A DNA stretch of 64,000 nt from Pocillopora verrucosa (taxonomy: Eukaryota; Cnidaria; Anthozoa; Scleractinia; Pocilloporidae), in assembly GCF_036669915.1 (NCBI RefSeq), contig NC_089313.1, positions 13,034,940-13,098,939 on the forward strand. The letters run 5' to 3'. The notes under the pieces were generated by a model. It was not told where the DNA came from. It searched no databases and saw only the letters and a list, made by a program, of their open reading frames with translations. This document shows positions 1 through 9,273 of the stretch, in pieces (position 1 is the stretch's first letter; every line of letters begins with the position of its first letter). A program made the position numbers and the translations under genes.

Positions 1-98
1 ATGAACTTGAATTAATGCAACAACAGAAAAGTCCACAAAAATCATTATAAATAAGCAAGAATCTTCCATTGTGAAAGAGCTCTAATGCAATGTTTACG

Positions 99-226
99 TC
101 AGCTCTTCAGGGCATTTTCAGAAATGTTCAAAATATCTTCAGCAAAGTCATTGCCAATGATGGTGTTCTCTACATAAATCTTGACACCTTTAGGGATAAA
201 ATCTAATGCCTTTCCCTCCAAAAAAG
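99..226 (-). CDS. possible last coding exon of an unrecognised gene
   Basis: On the minus strand a good acceptor (TTTTACCTAG) is followed by 2 bases and then 42 codons ending in TGA at 101-99. The peptide ends in NISENALKS and contains FIPKGVKIYVENTIIGNDF, a mixed hydrophobic and charged pattern that looks like real protein rather than chance. I do not recognise the family. The exon enters in phase 1, whereas the DDX55-type exon 2 at 1354 ends in phase 0, so the two cannot join directly. No upstream exon was found between 227 and 1353. It may be a chance open frame; confidence is low. Confidence 0.3.
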
Positions 227-300
227 CTAGGTAAAAGCTAGATTATAGGTTTCTTGTATTGAAGCGAAGAACTGAGGGGAATCCTGTAAGTATGTGTTTT

Positions 301-511
301 TAATCCTTTCAACCCACAAGATCTCATTATTAATTCTCCCTACTGTTTGCCATACAATTCTTATAATGTTGGCTCTGAGAATTTGATACTGAATCAACTA
401 ATAATTCCCTAATTGGAGTTTTTGTTCATTCTCATTACTTGTCTGCTTGATATTGTATTTATATTGTAAGGAGAAATTCTGTCTTCATCACTCAAGTGAG
501 TTAATGGGTTG
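301..511 (+). repeat. short inverted-repeat element, family M3 (MITE-like)
   Basis: This ~210 bp block starts AATCCTTTCAACCCACAAGATC and ends with a degenerate inverse (AGTGAGTTAATGGG). It contains the diagnostic interior GGATCAACTAAT-like and GATATTGTA..AAGGAGAAATTC segments, shared with 25678-25800 and, inverted, with 40168-40326. It has no coding content and is probably a non-autonomous DNA element. Confidence 0.6.
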
Positions 512-1214
512 TACCATCAAGCTGAGGGTAGGCCAAGATATAAGGAAGAGGATGAGTCAAACAAGCCAAAGTTCCAGTTTCATCTTTTCTTTTCAAGAAA
601 ATTCAAGCATATACTTGTAGTTTATTCCATGTAAACAATGTACACTGTGGATTCATTTCAACATAAATCATATGACAACACCCATGGAACTTCCTGACAC
701 CTATTCACACCTTTTTACACCTATTTATGCCTATTTACACCTCGTCAGAAAAAAGGGCACCTAATTAATGAGCCTATAAAAGAGTCTCTGAACCAGAATA
801 GCATCAAACCATTTCTGATTGTCCACATAGTTGCCATCTGAACTTTAATATAATCCATGGGACTATTTCAAAGAGGAGACTTTTCCCAGCCTACCACTGG
901 AAGTATCAAAGAAAGGAAGCCTCAAAGAAAGGAAGCCTCCACTGATGAAACAAATGATCTTTGAAGCTAAAATTTGCCATAAATAGGAATGAAAGTACTT
1001 AGTGTAATACAAGGTAGAAACAGATATGGCCTGTTTTAAGATTGGAATTCTGCTTGTCGCCATGTTAAATTGTATGATGCCACTAGTGTCTGCACGATCC
1101 CCTAAGGATTTGTACAAACTAAAGAGCTACTGTCTGATGATGATAGTGGCAACCATGTAATGTCATACAAGCCAAAATGGCGACCTCCAGGAAATTCAAG
1201 CATTCATAATGCTC

Positions 1215-2046
1215 ATTAACTGTTTGCAGTACATAGCATAAATGAGCATTATTATTATTATACTAATATACGAATAATTATTTTGAATAAATAAAACAAA
1301 ATACAGGGCTTTTCGTGCACAGGCAATTAGAAATAATCTAATTTCAAACTCACCGCCTCGACTGCTACATCTTTGTTTGACATAAACAGTGGAATTGTAG
1401 CTGCCTGTATAACAAAGAAAGCGTGGTAAACCAAAGCATATTTTGTTAGGTAATAGCTACATTATTCCTTTGCCTACCTGTACTGGTGTCATCTTTTGGA
1501 AGCCAAACTTGTCCATGATATCTAAAACTGAATTAGACAAAGTTGGCCTTAGTTCGCTCCACGTGGTCGCCATCTTGAAAGTTACGCAATATGTGGTGTA
1601 ACAGTCATATAATGGTACTATGACGGCTGGACCAACTCATGGATGTACTAAACTCGTGGGGAATATGATTGGAATAAGCAATGATTGTTCTAAAAGCCAG
1701 TGATCCTGTGATTCCAAGAAACAGAATTATACCGTCATCCCCACAAAAATCCTTCGCATATATTTGACAATCAGTCCGCACGCTATCTTTCATAGATGCA
1801 TGCTCTCCCCAGACTCAGTTTAAGGGCCGTCTTAGCGCCACGAAATATTTTACATATCGAATCCCCACAAATTAATAGCATCATTTCGCAGCTGATAAAT
1901 CAACAAGAAACTTTGTGGTATCCTAATTTTCGAGCGGCTAGATTTGATTGGTTGGATTTCACTCAGAGGTGAGGCCCCATCCCTAAACTGAAAATCCAGG
2001 ATTTTTAGGGACTGTTCATTGAAATAATTGTTCAACGCATTTCCCT
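1215..2046. repeat. segmental duplication, copy A (DDX55 start plus upstream)
   Basis: This block matches 6563-7387 nearly base for base in the same orientation, from GCATAAATGAGCATTATTAT through both DDX55 exons, their intron and about 470 bp of upstream DNA, ending near GTTCAACGCATTTCCC. Small indels and substitutions separate the copies. Outside these limits the similarity stops. Confidence 0.85.
1354..1573 (-). CDS. DDX55: ATP-dependent RNA helicase DDX55/Spb4-type, first two exons
   Basis: Exon 1 (1573-1478, 32 codons) begins MATTWSELRPTLS and ends in KMTPVQ before a GTAGGC donor. Exon 2 (1404-1354, 17 codons) follows a TTATACAG acceptor and reads AATIPLFMSNKDVAVEA before GTGAGT. This is the N-terminal Q motif and lead-in to the Walker A loop of the DDX55/Spb4 DEAD-box helicases, nucleolar ATPases needed for 60S ribosome assembly. 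The Walker A exon (GSGKT) is not found in 1-1353, so the rest of the gene either lies beyond the left edge or is missing. Both exons are clean here, unlike the copy at 6703-6922. The possible terminal exon at 99-226 on the same strand argues mildly that this locus may be incomplete. Confidence 0.7.
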
Positions 2047-3260
2047 ATTAAGGCTAATAAGCGGATGTTCTTTCTCATATTGCTTGAAGTGCCCATGACA
2101 CGAAAAAATTTTTTGCGTAAATATTTAGCTTATCATATGTAAAAACCAATTCCGATAGAAGAAAAATTTCAAAAAAATAAAAACGCGGTTTTTTTGGGCC
2201 CTAAAGTGCTCTTACTTTGTCTTCAAAGTGTCCTGTGGACGGGTAACGAGCAAGCTCTACCGAGAGTTGCGATACATCGTACTCAAAAAATTAGAACAAA
2301 AAGAAGTTTCGAGTACGATTCAGCCCTACGAAGGAGAACCGCGTGCATCAAACGAAGATTTCGACGAAGACTAACAAAGACGGTTTCTCGCCTGCGGTGT
2401 TCAGGTCACGATTAGAACATAAAATACCCGTTACTGAATTTTTAGCTGTTGCGTATGTGTTTAGTCAGTGCTCTAGAGTTTCGTTGCTGAAGAGAATGTC
2501 CTTTGATAAACCAAAAGCTTACTTTTGGGGAAAGAATCAGCTGCATTACGAGGCACGATGATTTTTAACCGAGAAGTCATCGGGTAGTTTCACTGCAAGT
2601 TTCTCTTTCCTCAGAGATTGCAAAGGCAGAGGCTATCGTCGCGATCGTCGAGCCGGTCAAACCGAACGGAAAACGGTGAGGTTATAGTCATCTGATTCAT
2701 CTCAAATGGGGATTTTAATAAAGCAAAATTTCTTTAGTGTTAGTGCAGCATTGCCATACGACCCATTCCGCTCAAAGGAAATAACTGACATCAGTATTAA
2801 AAATTAATATTTCGTACTTAGATTCGCTACCATCTAATTCAATAAAATTAGTGGTTCTTTATTTATCTCGTTGCAGTGCTGTTATCACAATGACACTGCT
2901 AATGTTGCTACTTTTAGTTTCTTGAGGGTAGGGGGGATTTGATAGCTCGTGGGATGGATTTTCAGAGAATCCACGGCCCTTTCGAGCTTGTGTTTATGCC
3001 AGTATCCGCCAGAGGTTTCGTACCGTTCACACAACAGGATATCGGTCAGCTCAGGAAAGAGCTTGAACTTCATTACAAATTATGTATTTCTGTTATTAAA
3101 ATACGATGGAAACTACATTGGTAGGATTTTCATACGATGAGAAAAGCGAAAATATGGTCACGTGGAAAGAAAAGGAGCCCATCAGTCTTCGCTTGCGAAA
3201 TGTCAGTCGAAAAGAATGTTGAACAATCGTGTACGGTGTGGAAACAGGCCCCTTAATCTG
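2047..3260. other. unassigned DNA
   Basis: No exon is supported here. Short open frames exist at 2194-2561 (plus) and 2885-3140 (both strands), but none shows a recognised domain, splice context or a consistent frame. The stretch may be an eroded mobile element belonging with the THAP fragment that follows. That is inference only. Confidence 0.4.
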
Positions 3261-3289
3261 CATTCCTTTTAGGCTGAATTCATTGGTTA

Positions 3290-3600
3290 TCTTCCCCTGA
3301 TTTGACTAGTGGTATATGTCCGTAACAGGCGTCTTCGAAGCCGGTACGGAGCATAAGGCCGACGACATTGAAGAGGAAAATCTCCTCGATCTCGACGATC
3401 GAAACGCGTCCATTTTGGCCATACAGCTACATCTCTTTGGAAAGTAGTGTATAGAAATACCCGATATATATGTATTATTTTTGTAGCTAACATCATTTGG
3501 CGCTCCGGCCAGGTAATACGTTCGTCCTTCCTTCTTGATTTCTCCTTTCTCCACCATAGTTGCCGACGTGACGTCACAATTTTCTACGTCATAGCTATGT
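3290..3600 (-). pseudogene. decayed THAP-type zinc-finger domain
   Basis: Reading the minus strand, a THAP-like string is recovered only by moving between frames: GISIHYFPK in one frame (about 3471-3445), then KWTRFDRRDRGDF in the next, then SSALCSV back in the first, then FEDACYGHIP in the third. This order (G-I-x-x-H-x-F-P, W-x-x-F, C-S-x-H-F) is the signature of THAP domains, C2CH zinc fingers that bind DNA and are common in animal transposases and their relatives. The leading cysteines of the finger appear to be replaced by tyrosines, and at least three frame changes are needed. It is therefore a dead fragment, probably of transposon origin. Confidence 0.55.
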
Positions 3601-3802
3601 AACATGATCGCTTTGGCCGCGCGCTTGACGAGGACAATTTTTACCCGCCAAATCGTGCTTTCAATGCTTAAAAAAATGCTCAAGGAGAACTCGCTAGACG
3701 TTCAGATCGATTATTTCTAATTTTAAATACAGCTATCAACAGAAAATGCAATGAAAAATATGGTGTCATAGGTATTAAAAGCGCGCCAAAGTTCCGGCTC
3801 GT

Positions 3803-4330
3803 GATATTTTCAGTTTCTATCTTACTTGTATTAGACCTGTACTTGAATATTGTGCTCCTCTTTACCATCATGCACTGCCTGATTATTTAAGCAACGACAT
3901 AGAACGTCTTCAAAAACGCGCCCTATCTTTAATTTCACCTGGCCTATCACATCTCGACAACCTTTCATTGTTTAAGCTGAACTCACAGAAGGATAGACGT
4001 ATCATCGAGCAATGTAATAAATTTTTTCGAACCAATAGTGTCCAATACCGAGCACAAGCTTCATCATTTTTTACCACCGAAGAACCATATTACTTATAAT
4101 CTTAGAGATCAACGTCAATTTTATTTAACCCAATAATGCGCACCAAGCGTTTCTCCCAGGCATATTTACCAGCCATGTGTAGACAATAGGTCTGTATATT
4201 ATTCTTGTAAATAATATGCTCTGGAATTATAATTTATAATTTTAGCCAGTATCGTATTGTAAATAATCATGCAATTCTGCCTTAGTAAATAATAAAAGCT
4301 ATCTATCTATCTAGCTATCTATCTATCTAA
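3803..4330 (+). mobile_element. 3' end of a non-LTR retrotransposon (LINE), 5'-truncated
   Basis: A plus-strand frame from about 3803 reads FYLTCIRPVLEYCAPLYHH then LPDYLSNDIERLQKRALSL and IISPGL-type residues, the typical tail of CR1/L2-like reverse transcriptases after the catalytic domain. A one-base shift near 4068 (a run of T) moves the continuation LPPKNHITYNLRDQRQF into the next frame. The element ends in AATAAAAGC followed by a CTAT tandem tail at 4299-4328, typical of LINEs that end in microsatellite-like repeats. The catalytic domain is absent, so the copy is dead on arrival. Confidence 0.7.
4299..4328 (+). repeat. (CTAT)n microsatellite at the LINE 3' end
   Basis: About seven CTAT units with one CTAG interruption directly follow the LINE tail. 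They are probably its 3' terminal repeat. Confidence 0.8.
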
Positions 4331-4661
4331 CCAATGACCATATGTCCTTTCATGGGACCTATGTATAAAACTCAGGGAGCAGATTTGCTTGTCTGAAATT
4401 GGAAGATTTTGATCAGAAATAAAACAATCAGTCAAACAATTGTTACAAATTGAGGAAACTAATATTTAATGATTATTAACCGAAGTTTAACACTGAAAAC
4501 TCATTTGAAGCCAGTTTGTTCTGAATGGAACTAATGGGCTAACGAGAGGGAAATTGTTTCCCATTTCATTCTCCGGCGGGTGCTTTACCGAGGTAGCCAC
4601 CTACTTCAAATCTTTTTTAAAGCACCGTAATAGTGTCAAACACATTTCATTACAAGAAAAG

Positions 4662-6266
4662 TCACGGACCTGCCTCGAGATCTTCGAGAGGGTCGTATTC
4701 TTGTATCACAAACCGCCATGTTCGGCATCCATTCTTGCCAGGAAAATCAAGAACGCCTCCTCTTAAAAATGACCAAGTATGTCCTCCATGAACCACATAA
4801 TATTTGCCACAGTGCTCAAAATAAATAGGCGGACTGGGATAACAACCCATTTGTTTCCAACAATCCTCACCAGTGTGGACAGAAAGTTGTGGGTCTTTCT
4901 CTAAAATGGCTGATCCACAGAGGCCTACGACTGGGTTGGACAACGCAAACTCGAAAACCTTGAGGTTCCGCGTTTCAGAGGATGTAATTTCACCACTCAA
5001 ATACATGGTGAACACTCCGCCAGTGGAAAAAGTCCACCACATTGATTCAGTGGCAACACGTTCGTAGGAGGAGTATGGCGGCACAATTTGACAGAATCTC
5101 AACCGATTCACGTCGTTTCCTGCCATGCCACACTCCACCCGGACAGGTACGTGTGAATGATTGATGAGTTGGAAGTAATGATGATCTCCCTTGGTTTGAG
5201 GTTGAGGGTAGCGGTGAATTATTCCTTTAGGTCCACGTACTGAACCACCTTGAAATAGCTCCACAAGGGTCTCAGGAATTTTTGGCATTCCTAAGCCTTC
5301 TCTGAACCCCTCGATAATATTATAACCAGGGAGATGACGGCACTTGCCAAAGTGACAAATGTTTACCACTTTACGTAGGTCATCTTCAGTAATAGATTTA
5401 CCAGTGTGTGCACCGATTGCGAAGAGAGCGCTCCTTCTCAAGTATTCCTCTTCCGAGAGGAATCCAAGTTTTTCTTGAGCGTCCTGAACTTGGGTATCCA
5501 TTAACCTCTTGATCATGTTTGTCTCGCGACCAGTTGATTGAAAAGTTGCCAGAATGTTTGTCAGTAAAAGGAACAGCGCTGTTTGCGCGTTACAATAAAT
5601 AACCATCGACGTGAGGTAGTTGTTGACCTCTTCTTCTTTGCTATCCATATCACGGCCTTTCAGAAAGTTGTAGGCGACTTCACCAATGAACTGAGGGAAA
5701 TCTGTCTCGTAAAGAGCTTTATCGGGTAATTCAGTGAGATTCGATGGCCCCAGAAGTTCTTTCAAATAGGCGTTCATGATCTTTACACGAGATTTCAGCC
5801 CTTCAAAGGTCTGCCGTTTTAACTCCCCATTAAACTTCAGAAGCTCCGCGTGAACTATGTCTGTAAACACGGTCACCAAATCGGGCTCCTTCGGAGAATT
5901 GGCAGAGAAAATTGATGTAAGTATACTACAAATGGCTACGGCAGCAGCTCCGTACGGTCCACCCACCAAAACAGTCACAGATGATGCAATGCTGAGACAT
6001 TGTTTCATGGCCTGTGCTGGGTTTCCGCTGCTCAGACTTTCCAGAAAATCAACACATTTTTCAATGACGTTCTCAACTTTAGTGATCTTGTTCCCTTCGG
6101 GCTGTTGCTGTGCATTTATCCTCTCGCCTTCCTCCCAAGAAAGGATCTTTTGGACGTTTCTTGACACATCGGGAGCACTAGTTTTTCGAATACTTGCATA
6201 GTAGTTGATATGCTCCTCAAACTTAACAAGCAAAGCATTTAGGTTTTGAACATGAAAGGTTGCCAT
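4662..6266 (-). CDS. single-exon cnidarian protein, possible pore-forming/toxin-like
   Basis: This is an intact open frame of 534 residues without introns, starting MATFHVQNLN and ending EDLEAGP. No signal peptide is visible at this start. The N-terminal ~330 residues are predicted mostly helical, with a glycine/alanine-rich hydrophobic helix at about 92-120, then a charged helical stretch with two further hydrophobic helices. The C-terminal ~170 residues look beta-rich and contain many aromatic residues (MWWTF, WKQMGCY, HTWSFL). A helical N-domain with a buried hydrophobic hairpin followed by a beta domain recalls cnidarian pore-forming proteins of the jellyfish-toxin or delta-endotoxin-like type, or the Rapunzel-type helical proteins of animals. 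I cannot choose between these. The absence of a leader argues against a simple venom protein. It sits between the two DDX55 duplicates. No breaks were seen. Confidence 0.6.
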   Translation of the reverse strand: MATFHVQNLNALLVKFEEHINYYASIRKTSAPDVSRNVQKILSWEEGERINAQQQPEGNKITKVENVIEKCVDFLESLSSGNPAQAMKQCLSIASSVTVLVGGPYGAAAVAICSILTSIFSANSPKEPDLVTVFTDIVHAELLKFNGELKRQTFEGLKSRVKIMNAYLKELLGPSNLTELPDKALYETDFPQFIGEVAYNFLKGRDMDSKEEEVNNYLTSMVIYCNAQTALFLLLTNILATFQSTGRETNMIKRLMDTQVQDAQEKLGFLSEEEYLRRSALFAIGAHTGKSITEDDLRKVVNICHFGKCRHLPGYNIIEGFREGLGMPKIPETLVELFQGGSVRGPKGIIHRYPQPQTKGDHHYFQLINHSHVPVRVECGMAGNDVNRLRFCQIVPPYSSYERVATESMWWTFSTGGVFTMYLSGEITSSETRNLKVFEFALSNPVVGLCGSAILEKDPQLSVHTGEDCWKQMGCYPSPPIYFEHCGKYYVVHGGHTWSFLRGGVLDFPGKNGCRTWRFVIQEYDPLEDLEAGP

Positions 6267-6562
6267 TGTGAAACCACAATTGTCTGAGCAATATCTTTCG
6301 GGTGGCGACGAGTGGGCGCAGACAAAACGACCGAAATACGAGTGGTCAGCGGGAAAACAACTTTAATATCTCATATAGAGACAAATCATTTGTAGTTGCA
6401 GAAAAACATCCTGTTGTAAAGTGGAAATGTTAACAGTTTACTTCACTAAATAAAGCGTTAAGCAATTTTTCAAAAATGTTGATTGTACTGATATCTTTCT
6501 CTGCTGTAATAAACAATGGAGGCATCGGAAAAGGCATCGGTGGCATCTAGAAAGGCACCAAG

Positions 6563-7387
6563 GCAGAAACTGTTAGCGGTACTTAGCATAAACGAGCATT
6601 ATTATTATTATACTAATATACGAATAATTATTTTGAATAAATCCAAAAAATAAAGGGCTCTTCGTGCTCAGGAAATTAGAAATAATTTAATTTCAAACTC
6701 ACCGCCTCGACTGCTACATCTTTGTTTTACATAAACAGGGGAATTGTGGCTGCCTGTATAACAAAGAAAGCGTGATAAACCAAAGCATATTTTGTTAGGT
6801 AATAGCTACATTATTCCTTTGCCTACCTGTACTGGTGTCATCTTTTGGAAGCCAAACTTGTCCATGATATCTAAAGCTGAATTGGACAAACTTGGCCCTA
6901 ATTCGCTACACGTGGTCGCCATCTTGAAAGTTACGCAACATGTGGTGTAACAGTCATATAATGGTATGGCGGCTGGACCAACAAGTGGATATACTGATCT
7001 CATGGGGAATATGATTGGAATATGCAATGATTGTTCTAAAAGCCAGTGATCCTGTGATTCCAAGAAACAGAATTATACTGCCATCCCCACACAAATCCTT
7101 CAAATGTATTAGACAATCAGTCTGCACGCTATCTTTGATAGATGCATGCTCTCCCCAGACTCTCAAGACCGTCTTAGCGTTATGAAATATTTTCATTTCG
7201 AATCCCTACAAACAGCATCATTTCGCGGCTGATCTAATAAATTAACAAGAAACTTTGTGGTATCCTAATTTTCGAACGGCTAGATTTGATTGGTTGAATT
7301 TCTCTCAAAGGTGAGGCCTCATCCCTAAACTGAAAATCCAGGACTTTAAAGGACGGTTCACTGAAATTGTTCAACGCATTTCCCCAT
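6563..7387. repeat. segmental duplication, copy B (DDX55 start plus upstream)
   Basis: This is the second copy of the block at 1215-2046, same orientation, about 5.3 kb away. It carries the DDX55 pseudo-exons and loses similarity beyond GTTCAACGCATTTCCCC at its right end. Confidence 0.85.
6703..6922 (-). pseudogene. DDX55: DDX55 first two exons, duplicated and broken
   Basis: Exon 1 (6922-6827) starts MATTCSELGPSLS: the Trp of copy A is Cys and an Arg is Gly. Exon 2 (6753-6703) keeps the splice sites but reads AATIPLFM followed by a TAA stop where copy A has Ser-Asn-Lys. No later helicase exon follows towards 6270, where the single-exon gene begins. The copy therefore cannot make a helicase. 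Because the promoter-side DNA was duplicated too, it could still be transcribed, but the sequence does not show this. Confidence 0.8.
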
Positions 7388-9273
7388 AACATTACCAAAT
7401 TAGTGATAATTGCTATGCCACACCCACTATGTCAAACTTCCATCCCGTTCATCACACAGCACCAGAAACGCTTTGGCTAGTCTTAGAGAATCTAGGCACA
7501 TGTCCTACTAACCGACTTCTCTCACTGACAAAGATCCACGTTGGGTTTGGCCCGCATAGCGATCAGAAAGGAGAATAGGAGTGCTTTCCTCTTAGCCAAT
7601 GGATGATACTTCAAAAATGTAGGCTTACCCAGGATAAAATAGTCATTCGGCGGCTACTCACGGCTGTATGTACGATTTTCATGATGAGGATTCCCCACTT
7701 GCCATGCAGTAAAAATTCGGGGGAAATGCCTCATTAACGTTTACTGAACACTTCAATTCACAACCTCTCATAAAGCCAGGTAGGGAGGGAGTTCACATAC
7801 CCCTCTTTGTAATGCTTTGCAATTCAAAGATTTTCCAAGAAAAGAAATGATGAATGAAGGAAAAGTGCGTGGAAAGATCACTGATCAATAACAAAACACC
7901 ACATTCCATCATGAATAAGTTATTTATTATTCAACTTTGCTTATGCCAATACTGTGCTTTTATCACAAATTTGTGGAACATGTCATCTTGCAAACATGTT
8001 CTAGTCAAGCTCTCTCAAAAAAAAAAAAAAAAAAAAAGGAAAAAAACTCAGAAAAGAGGTATCATATACTCTTAAAGTAACTGCACCCATGAATAAGTCA
8101 GTAAATAACACAAATAGCACATTGGCTACACCCACTTTGATTGGTTCTTACTTATGAGCTAATGGAGGACATACCCACACTCGGCTGCACCTCATGTCAC
8201 TTTTTTGTTCTTACTACATTTTGACATTGGCTGTGGTCTATAACCGAACAGTCACATGGCAACATGGAATCTATTTGTTTACTTGAAGATAACAGGTAAT
8301 TACATTACACAACTTAATTAAGTAAGGCAATGAAGGGAAAGAGTAGCAGAGCTCTATTTTTGTTTAGGTTTTACAACTTCTATCTGACTTTGATGGTAAT
8401 ATTGCAAGAACATGTTTCAGTTCCCATAAATAATGATCATGAAGATGCTAAAACATCTACAGTATGGATGAACACTTCTTTAAAGAATCTACAACACTTC
8501 CAATCCTCTTTACTTGATATAACTGTACTGAAATTTCGCTTTCAAGATTCTCTATACTGTTTTGCAAAAATGTACTAAATTTTCTGAAGGAGACCTTTAC
8601 CCAGAATCAAGGATTTTTTTTAACCCTTCAGCTCCCAGATTATGTTAATGAGTAACTTCTCCTTGTAATTTCAAGACATTATCCTGCAAACAGGTGACAA
8701 GAAAATGCAAGTTTATCATCTAAAGGGTGTTATCTTTACAACATCCTGTTCTCTTAGCCTAATTACGAGGAAATGTGCAGCAGTAGGTGGAGATAATTTT
8801 TTTGACAGATCATGGGAGTTAAAGGGTCAACAATCAGGAATTACCCTTAATGCAAAAAAAATTAGCAGAAAAAAATCGTGTGTAAAAGTGTTGGAAAATT
8901 AAGTCAAAATGATTCCAGTGCATTGTGAAAAAAGAAAAATTTACAAAGCTCTCCACTTTACAATCAGACACAGGTCACATGATGTTGCTAGCACCTGTCA
9001 CTATAACTAAGGTACTACAATTTCACTCAGTTTTCAGTTTAGTACTAAATGCAAAAAAAAAAAAAAAAAAAACAGTATCAGCACTAGAGCAAAGAATCAA
9101 ACTTCACTACAGAACAAAGTTTGCTAAAAATGGAAATGTATAAAAGAAGACCTTGATGTCTCCACTACATATTTGCTACTGCCACATCATAAAAAACAGT
9201 TTACCAAGCAGAGAAGCATACAATTAAGTCTTTGATAGATAACTCTTCTGGACATCCTCAGCCACTTTGTAAT
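7388..9273. other. intergenic DNA and probable 14-3-3 3' untranslated region
   Basis: No coding exon is seen. The part next to 9274 is downstream of the 14-3-3 stop codon on the minus strand and may be its 3' UTR; AATAAATA-like signals on the minus strand near 7918-7926 could end it. A(18) and A(21)-like runs occur near 8018 and 9053, and an M2 element at 8621-8828. Confidence 0.35.
8621..8828 (-). repeat. short inverted-repeat element, family M2
   Basis: This copy runs from TTAACCCTTCAGCTCCCAG to TGGGAGTTAAAGGGTC, so the ends are inverted repeats of each other. The interior (CTTGTAATTTCAAGACATT, TATCCTGCAAAC) matches 47304-47514 in the same orientation and 18605-18818, 25008-25232 and 52862-53065 inverted. 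Confidence 0.65.

Noticed and set aside
5857-6201. 114-codon plus-strand open frame
   Set aside because: Antisense shadow of the intact 534-residue minus-strand gene.
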